A DNA stretch of 34,407 bases from contig LBYG01000005.1 of assembly GCA_000996085.1 (NCBI GenBank), positions 1 through 34,407 of the forward strand, given 5' to 3'. Position 1 is the stretch's first letter, and each line of letters begins with the position of its first letter. The DNA comes from Parcubacteria group bacterium GW2011_GWB1_40_14. Lineage in GTDB: Bacteria; Patescibacteriota; Minisyncoccia; Terrybacterales; GWB1-40-14. Positions 22,042 through 29,479 of this stretch are shown in pieces. Both the position numbers and the translations under genes were made by a program. The notes under the pieces were generated by a model. The model saw only the letters and a list, made by a program, of their open reading frames with translations, did no database searches and was not told where the DNA came from.

Positions 22042-23496
22042 TTATTCCTCAAGATCAATGACTCTATCAATGCGTATCTTCTCAACAAATTCAGGCACGT
22101 GCGAAACCAATATCATTGCGCCTTCATACTTGTTAAGGGCTTCGGCAATGATCGGAATATGACGAAAATTCATATGGTTGGTCGGCTCATCCAATATCAA
22201 AAGTCCGGGCTTTTCAAATATAAGATGCGCAAATGCCACCAGTCCTTTTTGGCCTTCGGATAAATTCCCTATTTTAGTACGGATAACTTCGGAATTAATA
22301 AGAAAACCCGCGGCAACACTGCGCATATATTCTTCATCTTTATCGGGAGTAACTGAAATTAAAGATTGGTAAACCGTATCGTCAAAATTAAGAGTTGAAA
22401 AATCCTGCCGGTAATAACCTATCTTAACGTCTTTGCCCACGGTTATTCCTTTTGAACTTCGCCTGACAATGGATTCCAACAACGTGCTTTTACCTATGCC
22501 GTTTGGACCTTTAAGCAATAAATGGTCGCCTTTCCTCAATAAAATATTTGCTTCGCGGGTAGTCGGCTTATGCTTCTTGTTCATTGCGGTAAAAGAAGAA
22601 ATGGTTACGATTTCGCCTTGGAGGCCTTCTTGACGCGGAATAGTAAACGGACGGATGGCTTTGTCTTCTTTACGAACATCTACTTTTTCTTCTTCCATTT
22701 CCTCTGCTTTATCCCGCATGCGTTTGGCAAGAAGACGCATGCGTCCGCCCTTATCAGCAAAATAATTCGCTTTTTCTTTGTTCTCCTGTATTTTTTTGGC
22801 CAGTTGCGCGTTCTTCCGGTTTTCCCGCTCTATACGAGCCAAAATTTGCTCGGCAACATCAAAATAATTGCCGGTATATTGTTCTACTTTCCACGTATGA
22901 ACATCCAGATAAAGTACGCCGTCGGTGAACGCATTTAAAAATTCAGCGTCGTGGGAAATAACAATTACGGTTTTCTTATAATCAACCAAAAATTGTCTCA
23001 AATGCGCAATTCCTGCTTTATCCAGATTATTTGTCGGCTCATCCAGCAAAAGCAGATCGGGATTTTGAATAAGCGCGGAAGCAAGCAATAGCCGCGCTTG
23101 TTGGCCGCCGGAAAAAGTTTTTATAAGTTTGTCATGCGGCGCGTGCAAATTAACCACTTCAAGCACCTCATCTATTTTGGGGTCGATATTATATACTTTT
23201 TGCGCAAAGCATCTCTGGAAAAAATCTCTTACCGTAAGCTCAAACTCTTCGCGCAAAATAACCTGCCTGGCCATGGCGATAGTTAACCCATATCCTATAT
23301 TAACTTTACCCATATCCGATTTAAGTAAGCCGGCAATAAGCGCAAATATAGTGCTTTTACCCGCGCCATTTTGTCCCATAAGTGTTATTTTTCTTCCTTG
23401 ACGAATAGAAAAATCCACCTCATCTAAAATGGGGCGGGTCGGACTATATTCAAAAGATACCTGATCAAAAGAAACAATGCTTTCTGCTTTTGCCAT
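22042..23496 (-). CDS. ABC-F family ATPase
   Basis: This 484-residue protein has two tandem ABC ATPase domains and no membrane segments. Domain 1 has Walker A GQNGAGKST, signature FSGGQQARLL and Walker B LLLLDEPTNNLD. The charged inter-domain linker (about 225-290, KKIQENKEKANYFADKGGRM) contains the P-site tRNA-interaction helix typical of ABC-F proteins. Domain 2 has GPNGIGKST, signature LSEGQKGLV and LLILDEPTNHMN. ABC-F proteins act on the ribosome as translation factors (EttA, Uup, YbiT types) or as antibiotic-resistance factors; the linker here does not let me decide. The second domain has Asn instead of Asp after DEPTNHM. Own terminator downstream. Confidence 0.93.
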   Translation of the reverse strand: MAKAESIVSFDQVSFEYSPTRPILDEVDFSIRQGRKITLMGQNGAGKSTIFALIAGLLKSDMGKVNIGYGLTIAMARQVILREEFELTVRDFFQRCFAQKVYNIDPKIDEVLEVVNLHAPHDKLIKTFSGGQQARLLLASALIQNPDLLLLDEPTNNLDKAGIAHLRQFLVDYKKTVIVISHDAEFLNAFTDGVLYLDVHTWKVEQYTGNYFDVAEQILARIERENRKNAQLAKKIQENKEKANYFADKGGRMRLLAKRMRDKAEEMEEEKVDVRKEDKAIRPFTIPRQEGLQGEIVTISSFTAMNKKHKPTTREANILLRKGDHLLLKGPNGIGKSTLLESIVRRSSKGITVGKDVKIGYYRQDFSTLNFDDTVYQSLISVTPDKDEEYMRSVAAGFLINSEVIRTKIGNLSEGQKGLVAFAHLIFEKPGLLILDEPTNHMNFRHIPIIAEALNKYEGAMILVSHVPEFVEKIRIDRVIDLEE

Positions 23497-23556
23497 AGCT
23501 TTAAAGATACCTTTTTATTAGCTTTTTGCAAAGAAAACGGCTCTGTCGTTTTTTAT

Positions 23557-23585
23557 TTGACACGGCGCAGTTGGCTATATATAAA
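23557..23585 (+). promoter_or_regulatory. Strong sigma-70 type promoter for the 23625 gene
   Basis: TTGACA (23557-23562), exactly 17 bp, then TATAAA (23580-23585). It lies 39 bases upstream of the GTG start and in the divergent gap with the ABC-F gene. Confidence 0.75.
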
Positions 23586-23624
23586 ACATATAGATAAATA
23601 TGTACGTTGAAAAAGAGGCTCAAA

Positions 23625-23819
23625 GTGAAGCAACTGCTTACAGAAATTTTCTACGGCGCCGCATTTATAGTGATAGTTCTGTCAATTGTTCTTTCTGTCT
23701 TTTTGTGTCTTATAATCGGGCTCCTGCTGTTTAAGCTGTTGCTTCCAGTCTTCGTTATACTCCTGCTTTTGGCCTGCAAATTTCTCGGCAAGATCTTTCT
23801 CCTGTGGCTTGATTCTTAA
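23625..23819 (+). CDS. Small, very hydrophobic membrane protein, 64 aa
   Basis: The protein has two predicted membrane helices forming nearly its whole length (IFYGAAFIVIVLSIVLSVFL and LLFKLLLPVFVILLLLACKF) and ends LLWLDS. The GTG at 23625 is preceded by AGAGG six bases upstream, better than the in-frame TTG at 23607. A strong promoter upstream and a terminator downstream mark a separate, probably well-expressed transcript. The family is not recognised. Its size and composition would fit a small regulatory membrane peptide or a toxin-like peptide, but nothing decides this. Confidence 0.65.
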   Translation: MKQLLTEIFYGAAFIVIVLSIVLSVFLCLIIGLLLFKLLLPVFVILLLLACKFLGKIFLLWLDS

Positions 23820-23869
23820 ATATTCTCGTAAAAAATAACCGTCTTTATTCGACATGTCGCTTCCGTGAC

Positions 23870-23921
23870 AAAACAGGCGCATGCACAAAACAGGCGCATG
23901 CAACAAGCATGCGCCTTTTTC
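23870..23921 (+). terminator. Terminator with a tandemly duplicated left arm
   Basis: AGGCGCATGC-AACAA-GCATGCGCCT followed by TTTTTCTT (23892-23921) is a strong terminator. Its left arm is present twice as a direct 17-bp duplication, AAAACAGGCGCATGCAC at 23870-23886 and AAAACAGGCGCATGCAA at 23887-23903, so either copy could pair with the single right arm. Confidence 0.8.
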
Positions 23922-24013
23922 TTAACAAAAAATCCGGAACAATATTCTTATATTCTCAAGAATGTTGGAATATTATAATAATAAAAATTCGACTTTAAAC
24001 GTCATTTTCATTA

Positions 24014-24220
24014 TCAATCTTCAATTTCTTCATAGTTATCATAATCTGATTCCGCTTCAACTTCCTCTCTAGCGTCCTCATAACCTTCTTCATATACAGA
24101 CTCGTCTCTTCCTCTAACCAAACCTGCAAAAATTTCAAACAAGCCACTAATTACAAACCAAAACCAACTCCATTCAACAGGAGAAAAAAACACTAAAATA
24201 AAATAAAAAATAATAATCAC
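24014..24220 (-). CDS. Small membrane protein with acidic tail, 68 aa
   Basis: The GTG-initiated frame has a hydrophobic N-terminal half forming one or two membrane helices (IIIFYFILVFFSPVEWSWFW then FVISGLFEIFAGLV). A strongly acidic cytoplasmic-type tail follows (ESVYEEGYEDAREEVEAESD and YDNYEEIED). The sharp change from hydrophobic to acidic is unlike a chance frame in AT-rich DNA. No Shine-Dalgarno sequence or known family is visible. It lies between the 23921 terminator and the HEPN gene terminator, in the AT-rich accessory region. Confidence 0.5.
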   Translation of the reverse strand: MIIIFYFILVFFSPVEWSWFWFVISGLFEIFAGLVRGRDESVYEEGYEDAREEVEAESDYDNYEEIED

Positions 24221-24270
24221 AAAATTTAAGACTTTCTACCACAGTACATTTTTAAGGCAATTTTGACAAG

Positions 24271-24298
24271 AAAAAATACCGCTTCAGATGGTATTTTT
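24271..24298 (-). terminator. Terminator of the HEPN gene
   Basis: On the minus strand AAAAATACC / GGTATTTTT arms with a 9-base loop are followed by TTTTTTCTTG. It lies about 50 bases after the HEPN stop and ends the defence-like operon. Confidence 0.65.
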
Positions 24299-24349
24299 AT
24301 CACAAATTTTATTGGAATGCTTTGGGCTTACTAATTCGATTGTTCTAAT

Positions 24350-24940
24350 CTACCCAACCTGACTTAACCAATCCTGCAGATACATTATTATTCGTTGAAT
24401 ATCCCTTTCGCTTAAAACATTATTATGCGCAATTACATTTCGCGATTGTTCTAAATCATCTAATCTAGTTTTAATCCAATCTTGCGAGGGGAAAAGATCA
24501 TCAAAATAAATCCAGTTTTTAGTAATAATATCTGACATATCTCCAAAATCCGCATAAGAGATATCGTCTTTCGCACGAGGAGAATGCCATTTGTTTTTAT
24601 CATCTTTTTCCTGTCGTTCTTGGACTTTTTTTCGAGTCGGCTTGGAAACAAATTTTTTCCACCAATCGATTCCTCTTCTTTCACTTAACCTTTCCTTTAT
24701 AAGTTCTCGGACAGAATTTTCAAATGCAAAAAAGACGGTATAAATGCTGGACATCTTTATCGCATTTAACCTAATTTGAGAACTAAAGTCTTCGATAGAA
24801 ATCATTCCTTCTTTTTTACTATCCCCGTCATTGCCGATTATCGGAATTTGTTTAGATATAACTCCTATTTCTTCTAGAGCTTCAAGCTCATTATTTAAAA
24901 GCAATGCTTTAAATATAAAATTTTTGGTTTTTTCAATCAC
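24350..24940 (-). CDS. Swt1-type HEPN domain protein (candidate RNase effector)
   Basis: This 196-residue protein has a C-terminal HEPN domain. A helix with FFAFENSVRELIKERLSER (about 70-88) resembles the Swt1-family start. WKKFVSKPTRKK follows, then FDDLFPSQDWIKTRLDDLEQ and the HEPN signature R-x4-H in SRNVIAHN (R167, H172), which forms the composite RNase active site in HEPN dimers. HEPN proteins are frequent toxins or effectors in defence and toxin-antitoxin systems. The GTG start overlaps the DUF5343 stop by 4 bases (GTGA), so the two are co-translated. A role as an RNase effector is inference from the intact RxxxxH. Confidence 0.8.
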   Translation of the reverse strand: MIEKTKNFIFKALLLNNELEALEEIGVISKQIPIIGNDGDSKKEGMISIEDFSSQIRLNAIKMSSIYTVFFAFENSVRELIKERLSERRGIDWWKKFVSKPTRKKVQERQEKDDKNKWHSPRAKDDISYADFGDMSDIITKNWIYFDDLFPSQDWIKTRLDDLEQSRNVIAHNNVLSERDIQRIIMYLQDWLSQVG

Positions 24941-25521
24941 AATAAATGTTCTTTTAAGCTTTTAAAGATAGCATTATATACTGAAATATCTTTTGTTACG
25001 GGTAAGTGGATTTGAATATTATAATGAAATTCCGGAGATAAATCTTTTGCAGGACTTGGTTTGCTATCTTCTATATTATCTTCAGCTGGTGAAAATTTTT
25101 GTGAATTCTGAAAATCTGCCAAATTAGCCAAAGCTTTAAACGTTGTTGCCATTTTTCTTACAACCGCATCTCCCTTTCCAGTTTTGGTACCAAAAATTCC
25201 TGCTAACTTTTCGGCGCTTGCATTTTGCGCCTTTTCATCAGCAAGAAAGACGTCTTCGTATACACCGCGTAAAGAATTTCCTAATATTTTTTTAGCATCT
25301 GTTTTATTTTTATAAGCTCGATATTTTTCAGTAGGAACTCCGGTATTATCTAAAAAATCAATTCCTTTTAAAACGGAAATAAAAGCTCTATCGTTAGTAC
25401 CTTTAAAACCAATAGATTTTAAAAATTCTATAGTAAATCTTGGTGGAACGCCCGCGTTTTGAATAGCTTCCATCATTTGTGGAAGTCTACCTACAGAATT
25501 CATATATGCTTCGTTAATCAT
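24937..25521 (-). CDS. DUF5343 domain protein
   Basis: This 194-residue protein has an N-terminal DUF5343 domain (about 1-150), recognisable from VPPRFTIEFLKSIGFKGTND, AFISVLKGIDFLDNTGVPTEKYRAY and ILGNSLRGVYEDVF. The first half looks like a winged-helix fold. The C-terminal part after a Pro/Asp linker (EFHYNIQIHLPVTKDISVYN) resembles the tail often found in DUF5343 proteins, with an effector or sensor linked to it. It overlaps the HEPN gene by 4 bases, which suggests a paired function such as recognition or antitoxin module plus effector (inference). The 158-base gap upstream is AT-rich with no gene. Confidence 0.8.
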   Translation of the reverse strand: MINEAYMNSVGRLPQMMEAIQNAGVPPRFTIEFLKSIGFKGTNDRAFISVLKGIDFLDNTGVPTEKYRAYKNKTDAKKILGNSLRGVYEDVFLADEKAQNASAEKLAGIFGTKTGKGDAVVRKMATTFKALANLADFQNSQKFSPAEDNIEDSKPSPAKDLSPEFHYNIQIHLPVTKDISVYNAIFKSLKEHLL

Positions 25522-25679
25522 AATTATTTTCTTATTAGATTTATAAATCTTTTTTATACTTAACTTACTTTACCATACCTATTTAGTTAATTTTGATAAC
25601 AAAAAATGTTGCTTAATAGAACGTTTCATAAATTCTCTATAATTTATTTTATTTTTTCAGTATTAGAGTTTAATTAAAA

Positions 25680-26852
25680 TTAAAAATCGCACAATTTCTT
25701 GGCTTCTATAAAAATTAATTCGGCACGAGCTTTTAAAAATTTCTTATAATTATTACTCCAAATTGGAGAGTCATCACCGGTCATAATGAACTGTTGATTT
25801 GCAGAAGCGCGAAAACCCTCGTTAACGGATTGTAATTTTCTAAAATATTTTGATGGTGGAGTATTAGCAATAAGTAAATTAGTATTCTGAGAAACCCATG
25901 CAATATTACATACAGAATCAACAAGTAATTTATTATTACCTTTTAGCTTGGTTTTCAAATAATCTTTTGGAAAAATATGGTGTTTATCAACACTTTTAAT
26001 AGATCGCTTACGTTTTTTTATACCCTTGATTCTTAAATCGATATTTGAATGTAAATCCAAGGGTTTACGCGCCTGTAAAAGCCCTAACACGGCTTTTCCG
26101 GTTGCTGATCCAACCGGAGCTTCCATTAAACTATCAACTTGAAATTGTGCTCGGTTTAATCCTGGGATATAGGCCATATCCTTCGCGTTAATAAAATTAT
26201 TGAAATCTACTACCCCCATAGAAGCGGCCTCGCTACCATATCTATTATTAAAGCTTGATCTCCAAAACCATTGTTTTAAATAAATATTTTGTGCGGAAGA
26301 TATTTCTTCCCGTTTTTTTTTCATAAAATAAGCTGTCAAAGGAACAAGAAGCGGAGGATAGGGCAACAGCTTTAACGGTATATCTATATCGTCATTAATA
26401 AAAACCAATGCGTCAATATAAGCTTCTTCTGCTTTTTTATAATCTTTAATTAAATGTTCGGTTTTAAGTTTTTCTAATATATCTTTAGGATTATTATTAA
26501 TATCGTTATAAATAGCAATTGACCTGATAAGATTTTCTCCTGTGAAATCTTCTGCTGTAAAATTGCCGTCTTCTAAAATTTTTTGCGTGCCTTCAACACG
26601 ATCATATAAATCAAAAATTCCTGGAGCATAAGTTTTTGCTGAAATAAGATTCATTAAAGAAAGCGGTGTACCCTTGGCATTAAGATATTGAAAGGTTTTA
26701 CTTACTACATCTAAATCAACTCTCTCATCAAAAACAAGAAGCGGAACTTCATAATCCCTAAAAAGCACAAGCTTTTCTAAAATTAACTTATTAATAAGGT
26801 TATTCTTTGCGGCTTCTGCATAAAAGCGAGTGAATTTATCTTGCGAACCCAA
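25680..26852 (-). CDS. DUF262/HNH nuclease, C-terminal part (frameshifted)
   Basis: The frame encodes the middle and C-terminal part of a GmrSD-like protein. A helical middle region (FQYLNAKGTPLSLMNLISAK, written for DUF262 C-terminal conservation) is followed by a C-terminal DUF1524-type HNH nuclease with VDKHHIFPKDYL, then NIAWVSQNTNLLIANTPPS. The apparent TTG start at 26852 is not a natural start. The frame is open upstream to 26879 and continues the DUF262 protein of 26783-27280 if one A is added to the six-A run (minus strand) at 26875-26870. With that repair the protein would be about 533 residues. Expected activity is modification-dependent or defence-related DNA cleavage if translated in full. 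Confidence 0.8.
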   Translation of the reverse strand: MGSQDKFTRFYAEAAKNNLINKLILEKLVLFRDYEVPLLVFDERVDLDVVSKTFQYLNAKGTPLSLMNLISAKTYAPGIFDLYDRVEGTQKILEDGNFTAEDFTGENLIRSIAIYNDINNNPKDILEKLKTEHLIKDYKKAEEAYIDALVFINDDIDIPLKLLPYPPLLVPLTAYFMKKKREEISSAQNIYLKQWFWRSSFNNRYGSEAASMGVVDFNNFINAKDMAYIPGLNRAQFQVDSLMEAPVGSATGKAVLGLLQARKPLDLHSNIDLRIKGIKKRKRSIKSVDKHHIFPKDYLKTKLKGNNKLLVDSVCNIAWVSQNTNLLIANTPPSKYFRKLQSVNEGFRASANQQFIMTGDDSPIWSNNYKKFLKARAELIFIEAKKLCDF

Positions 26853-27280
26853 TTCACTTGCGGAGAAACTTTTTTCTTATCCGGACGTTTACCATAAAAA
26901 CATTCGTCATCAATACAGAAATAAATTTCATATTTACTTGAAATAGCTTCGGGAAGGTGCAAATTTTCTGGTCTTAATGCAAATAATAATGAGGTTAAAC
27001 GTTGTTGCCCATCTAAAACATATTTAGAATGTCTTCTGGGTTTTGCTTCAGGAGGAACAATATCACCAATAAAACGAAAAGCTTCACCTAATTGATCTGA
27101 ATCCCACAATAAAAAAACGCCTATAGGAATTTGATCATAAATACTGTTTAAAAGTTCAACGACTTGATTTTTTGTCCAAACAAAACTTCGTTGAAATCTT
27201 GGTAACACGAATTCTGCATCGTTAACTCCCTGCAATAAGTCAGAGATTCTTCTTGTTTCTGGTTTTAATAAACCCTTCAT
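26783..27280 (-). CDS. DUF262 domain, N-terminal part of a GmrSD-like protein (frameshifted)
   Basis: The protein begins with the family pattern LPRFQRSFVWTKNQVVELLN (about 26-45), then PIGVFLLW and the signature VLDGQQRLTSLLFAL (about 88-102). DUF262 is the ParB/Srx-like NTPase half of GmrSD type IV restriction enzymes. After residue about 135 (GKRPDKKK) the frame leaves the family and continues as unrelated sequence to a stop at 26783, while the proper continuation is in the -1 frame (25680-26852). A run of six A here, where seven would keep the frame, is the likely cause. It could be a real mutation, phase variation, programmed -1 slippage or a sequencing error. Confidence 0.8.
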   Translation of the reverse strand: MKGLLKPETRRISDLLQGVNDAEFVLPRFQRSFVWTKNQVVELLNSIYDQIPIGVFLLWDSDQLGEAFRFIGDIVPPEAKPRRHSKYVLDGQQRLTSLLFALRPENLHLPEAISSKYEIYFCIDDECFYGKRPDKKKVSPQVNWVRKINSLAFMQKPQRITLLIS

Positions 27281-27429
27281 AATAGTTAAATATTAATTAT
27301 TATAGTTCAAACTAACATCTCATTAATTTTATATAAACAAAAAATATTTGCTTTTTTGCTTTCTTCGAACATAACCTAATTTTCCCGCCCAAAAGCAATA
27401 GATTTCATTTATACATTATATATAAAAGA

Positions 27430-27480
27430 GATAAAGATAGTCTCAAGAAGAGATAAAGAAAGTCTTAAGAAAAGATAAAA
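27430..27480 (+). promoter_or_regulatory. Operator array upstream of the response regulator
   Basis: GATAAAGA occurs at 27430 and 27452 and as GATAAAA at 27474, an exact 22-bp period. AGTCTCAAGA and AGTCTTAAGA lie between the copies, giving alternating 11-bp half-sites as expected for OmpR/PhoB-type regulators. The array lies in the divergent gap between the DUF262 gene and the regulator and is probably autoregulatory. Confidence 0.65.
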
Positions 27481-27511
27481 TATGTTTACTTTACATTTAA
27501 GCTAATATATA

Positions 27512-28201
27512 GTGAAAATATCCAAAAAACCTATGCGCATACTGCTTGTTGAAGACGACATAAAAATACGCCGATTTATAAAAGCCGGTCTCGAGGCCGA
27601 GCTTTTTATCGTGGATGCCACGGATAATGGGGAGAAAGGTCTTTCTTTAGCTTCTTCTAACGATTATGACCTTATAATTTTAGATAATATGCTACCGGGC
27701 AAAAACGGTCTTGAGATCTGCAAAGAATTGAGACGCCAAGGTAAAATCACGCCCATACTAATGCTTTCGGTAAAGGCCGATACAAACACCAAAATTGAAC
27801 TCTTAAATAGCGGAGCAGATGACTACTTAAGCAAACCCTTTTCTTTTGAAGAACTGGTGGCAAGAGTAAGGGCCCTTTTACGTCGGCCAAAACAACTCAA
27901 TGACGAAGTTTTAACTATAGAGGACTTGGTAGTTGATTTCAAGAAAAACAACGCAAGACGCGGACAAAAAGAAATACATCTCACACAAAAAGAATTTGCT
28001 TTACTTGAATATTTGGTTAGAAACCGTGGCGTAGTGTTGTCACGCGGAATGATACTTGAACATGTATGGGATATGGAAGTAGACCCCTTCACAAATACAA
28101 TTGAATCCCATGTGTCTAACTTGCGTAAAAAAATAGATGCGGAGGGCACAAGAAGACTTATTCATACAGTAGTAGGGCGAGGATATAAAATTAACGCGTA
28201 A
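27512..28201 (+). CDS. OmpR/PhoB-family response regulator
   Basis: This 229-residue regulator has a receiver domain (about 8-125) with the acidic pair EDD (14-16), phosphoacceptor Asp58 in LIILDNMLPG and the conserved Lys in YLSKPFSFEEL. A winged-helix DNA-binding domain (about 130-229) follows, with ARRGQKEIHLTQKEFALLEY, and VVLSRGMILEHVWD, and VSNLRKKIDAE, and the ending TVVGRGYKI. The GTG at 27512 is the longest start; the ATG at 27533 is an alternative because TAATAT near 27503 may be the -10 box. The likely partner kinase is encoded at 30220, four genes downstream. Arrays of 22-bp repeats flank the gene on both sides. Confidence 0.95.
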   Translation: MKISKKPMRILLVEDDIKIRRFIKAGLEAELFIVDATDNGEKGLSLASSNDYDLIILDNMLPGKNGLEICKELRRQGKITPILMLSVKADTNTKIELLNSGADDYLSKPFSFEELVARVRALLRRPKQLNDEVLTIEDLVVDFKKNNARRGQKEIHLTQKEFALLEYLVRNRGVVLSRGMILEHVWDMEVDPFTNTIESHVSNLRKKIDAEGTRRLIHTVVGRGYKINA

Positions 28202-28222
28202 AAATCACAAAACTTATAGTTA

Positions 28223-28256
28223 AAACCGTTCCACAAACTTTCTGGGGCGGTTTTTG
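28223..28256 (+). terminator. Terminator of the response regulator
   Basis: AAAACCG plus TTCCA pairs with TGGGG plus CGGTTTT (12 bp with two G-U pairs), followed by TTTTTGTC. It separates the regulator from the downstream operon, which must have its own promoter. Confidence 0.75.
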
Positions 28257-28318
28257 TCTTTATCTTGTCTTGAGACTATCTTTATCTCTTCTTGAGACTA
28301 TCTTTATCTCCTTACAAT
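28257..28318 (+). promoter_or_regulatory. Inverted copy of the operator array, with promoter of the methyltransferase operon
   Basis: TCTTTATC occurs perfectly at 28257, 28279 and 28301, again with an exact 22-bp period, and TCTTGAGACTA lies at 28268 and 28290. It is the reverse complement of the array at 27430. TACAAT (28313-28318) is a likely -10 box, so the last repeats cover the -35 region, as for an activator-dependent or repressed promoter. Confidence 0.65.
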
Positions 28319-28353
28319 AGAATAAATAGGTGCTTAATGGTCAGGAGTTTCTG

Positions 28354-29037
28354 ATGGCCAAAAAAAGAAAATTCGCGGACGCGCGACAAGAGACCTTTGA
28401 AACAAGAAAAAAAATAGGCTTCCCTTCTTCTCCAAAAAAATGGAAAGACGCAAAAGCAAACTATTCCGAACATGAACTTGTAATAAACAACCACCCGGTC
28501 ATGGAAGACTGGGAAAGTGATTATATGCAAGTGCTTGCTTCTATCGCCTGTTCACAAGGTGGCAAGGTGCTTGAAATCGGCTTCGGAATGGGTATTTCAT
28601 CAGGCTATATACAGTCCCATGATATTGTTGAACACGTAATAATTGAGGCCAATAGCGACGTGTTTGATAAACTTATTGAATTTGCTAAAAGCGCTCCCGA
28701 AAAAGTAACACCGATATTTGGATTTTGGCAGAACGTTACCAAAGATCTGCCGGATGAAACGTTTGACGGCATCTTATTTGATACGTACCCTTTGCAGGAA
28801 AGTGAAGTGCATAAAAATCATTTTGATTTTTTTGTTGAAGCCTATCGTTTGCTGAAAAACGGCGGAATTCTTACCTATTATTCAGATGAAATAAATGATT
28901 TTTCTCCTGAACACAGGTTAGCGCTAGAGCGATCAGGTTTTAAAAACATCAATATGCAAATATGTGATGTTAACCCGCCAGCGGATTGCCTTTACTGGAA
29001 AAGCAAAACAATTGTAGCGCCGATAGTGAGGAAATAA
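28354..29037 (+). CDS. Guanidinoacetate N-methyltransferase-like SAM methyltransferase
   Basis: This 227-residue class I SAM methyltransferase resembles animal GAMT closely along its length, as I recall that sequence. Matching blocks are VMEDWESDYM (49-58), the SAM loop GGKVLEIGFGMGIS (69-82), EHVIIEAN (93-100), FDGILFDTYPL (137-147, with the acidic catalytic-type Asp143), RLLKNGGILTYY and the late NPPADCLYW. GAMT transfers a methyl group to the guanidino nitrogen of guanidinoacetate to make creatine; here the true substrate may be another guanidino compound. AGGAG six bases before ATG 28354 decides the start. It is the first gene of a tight operon with SpeD, whose start is one base after this stop. 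Confidence 0.85.
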   Translation: MAKKRKFADARQETFETRKKIGFPSSPKKWKDAKANYSEHELVINNHPVMEDWESDYMQVLASIACSQGGKVLEIGFGMGISSGYIQSHDIVEHVIIEANSDVFDKLIEFAKSAPEKVTPIFGFWQNVTKDLPDETFDGILFDTYPLQESEVHKNHFDFFVEAYRLLKNGGILTYYSDEINDFSPEHRLALERSGFKNINMQICDVNPPADCLYWKSKTIVAPIVRK

Positions 29038-29038
29038 G

Positions 29039-29479
29039 ATGGCTGCAAAAAAGACAAGAATCTATGGTTTGCACCTAATGATAGACGGCTATGATGCCGA
29101 TAAAGAAAAATTGGCAGATGTTTCATTGATCTATAAAACCCTTCTTGAAATGCCGGCACTAATAAATATGCAGCATGTTGGATTTCCGCATATCATCCAA
29201 TTTAAGGAAGCGGAAATTGCCGGTTTGTCTGGTTTCATATTCATTGTTGAGTCCCACATCAGCATACACACTTATTCAAACAAAGGTTTTATCAGTATGG
29301 ATGCTTATTCATGCAAAACTTTTGACCCCGACATACTTATTAAGCACATAAAAGAAACGTTTGGAGTCCAAACAATGGAAACAAATACCGTTGTGCGAGG
29401 AAAACGTTTCCCTATTAATTTTAGAGACCCCGCCGATAAGCACTTTGACAGCGAAACAAACAAAAGAGGCAACCGATGA
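29039..29479 (+). CDS. speD: SpeD-like pyruvoyl-dependent decarboxylase (S-adenosylmethionine decarboxylase family)
   Basis: This 146-residue proenzyme should self-cleave to form a pyruvoyl group. The cleavage motif is VESHISIHTY, with Ser72 becoming the pyruvoyl residue, His77 and Cys92 at +5 and +20, the same spacing as the catalytic Ser/His/Cys of the short bacterial class. The usual role is decarboxylation of S-adenosylmethionine for spermidine synthesis. Some bacterial SpeD homologues have been shown to act on L-arginine or L-ornithine instead, which would fit a guanidino-methyltransferase partner (inference). No spermidine synthase is present here. AGGA seven bases before the ATG supports the start; the 3' end overlaps the GNAT gene by 4 bases. 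Confidence 0.92.
   Translation: MAAKKTRIYGLHLMIDGYDADKEKLADVSLIYKTLLEMPALINMQHVGFPHIIQFKEAEIAGLSGFIFIVESHISIHTYSNKGFISMDAYSCKTFDPDILIKHIKETFGVQTMETNTVVRGKRFPINFRDPADKHFDSETNKRGNR

Noticed and set aside
23984..24000. AAAATTCGAC at 23985, resembling a solo arm of the leader elements
   Set aside because: Only ten bases match, with no second arm or inner hairpin nearby; compatible with chance in AT-rich DNA.
24000..27500. Prophage or insertion sequence in the AT-rich region
   Set aside because: No integrase, transposase, terminal repeats or structural phage genes are visible; only defence-type genes are present.
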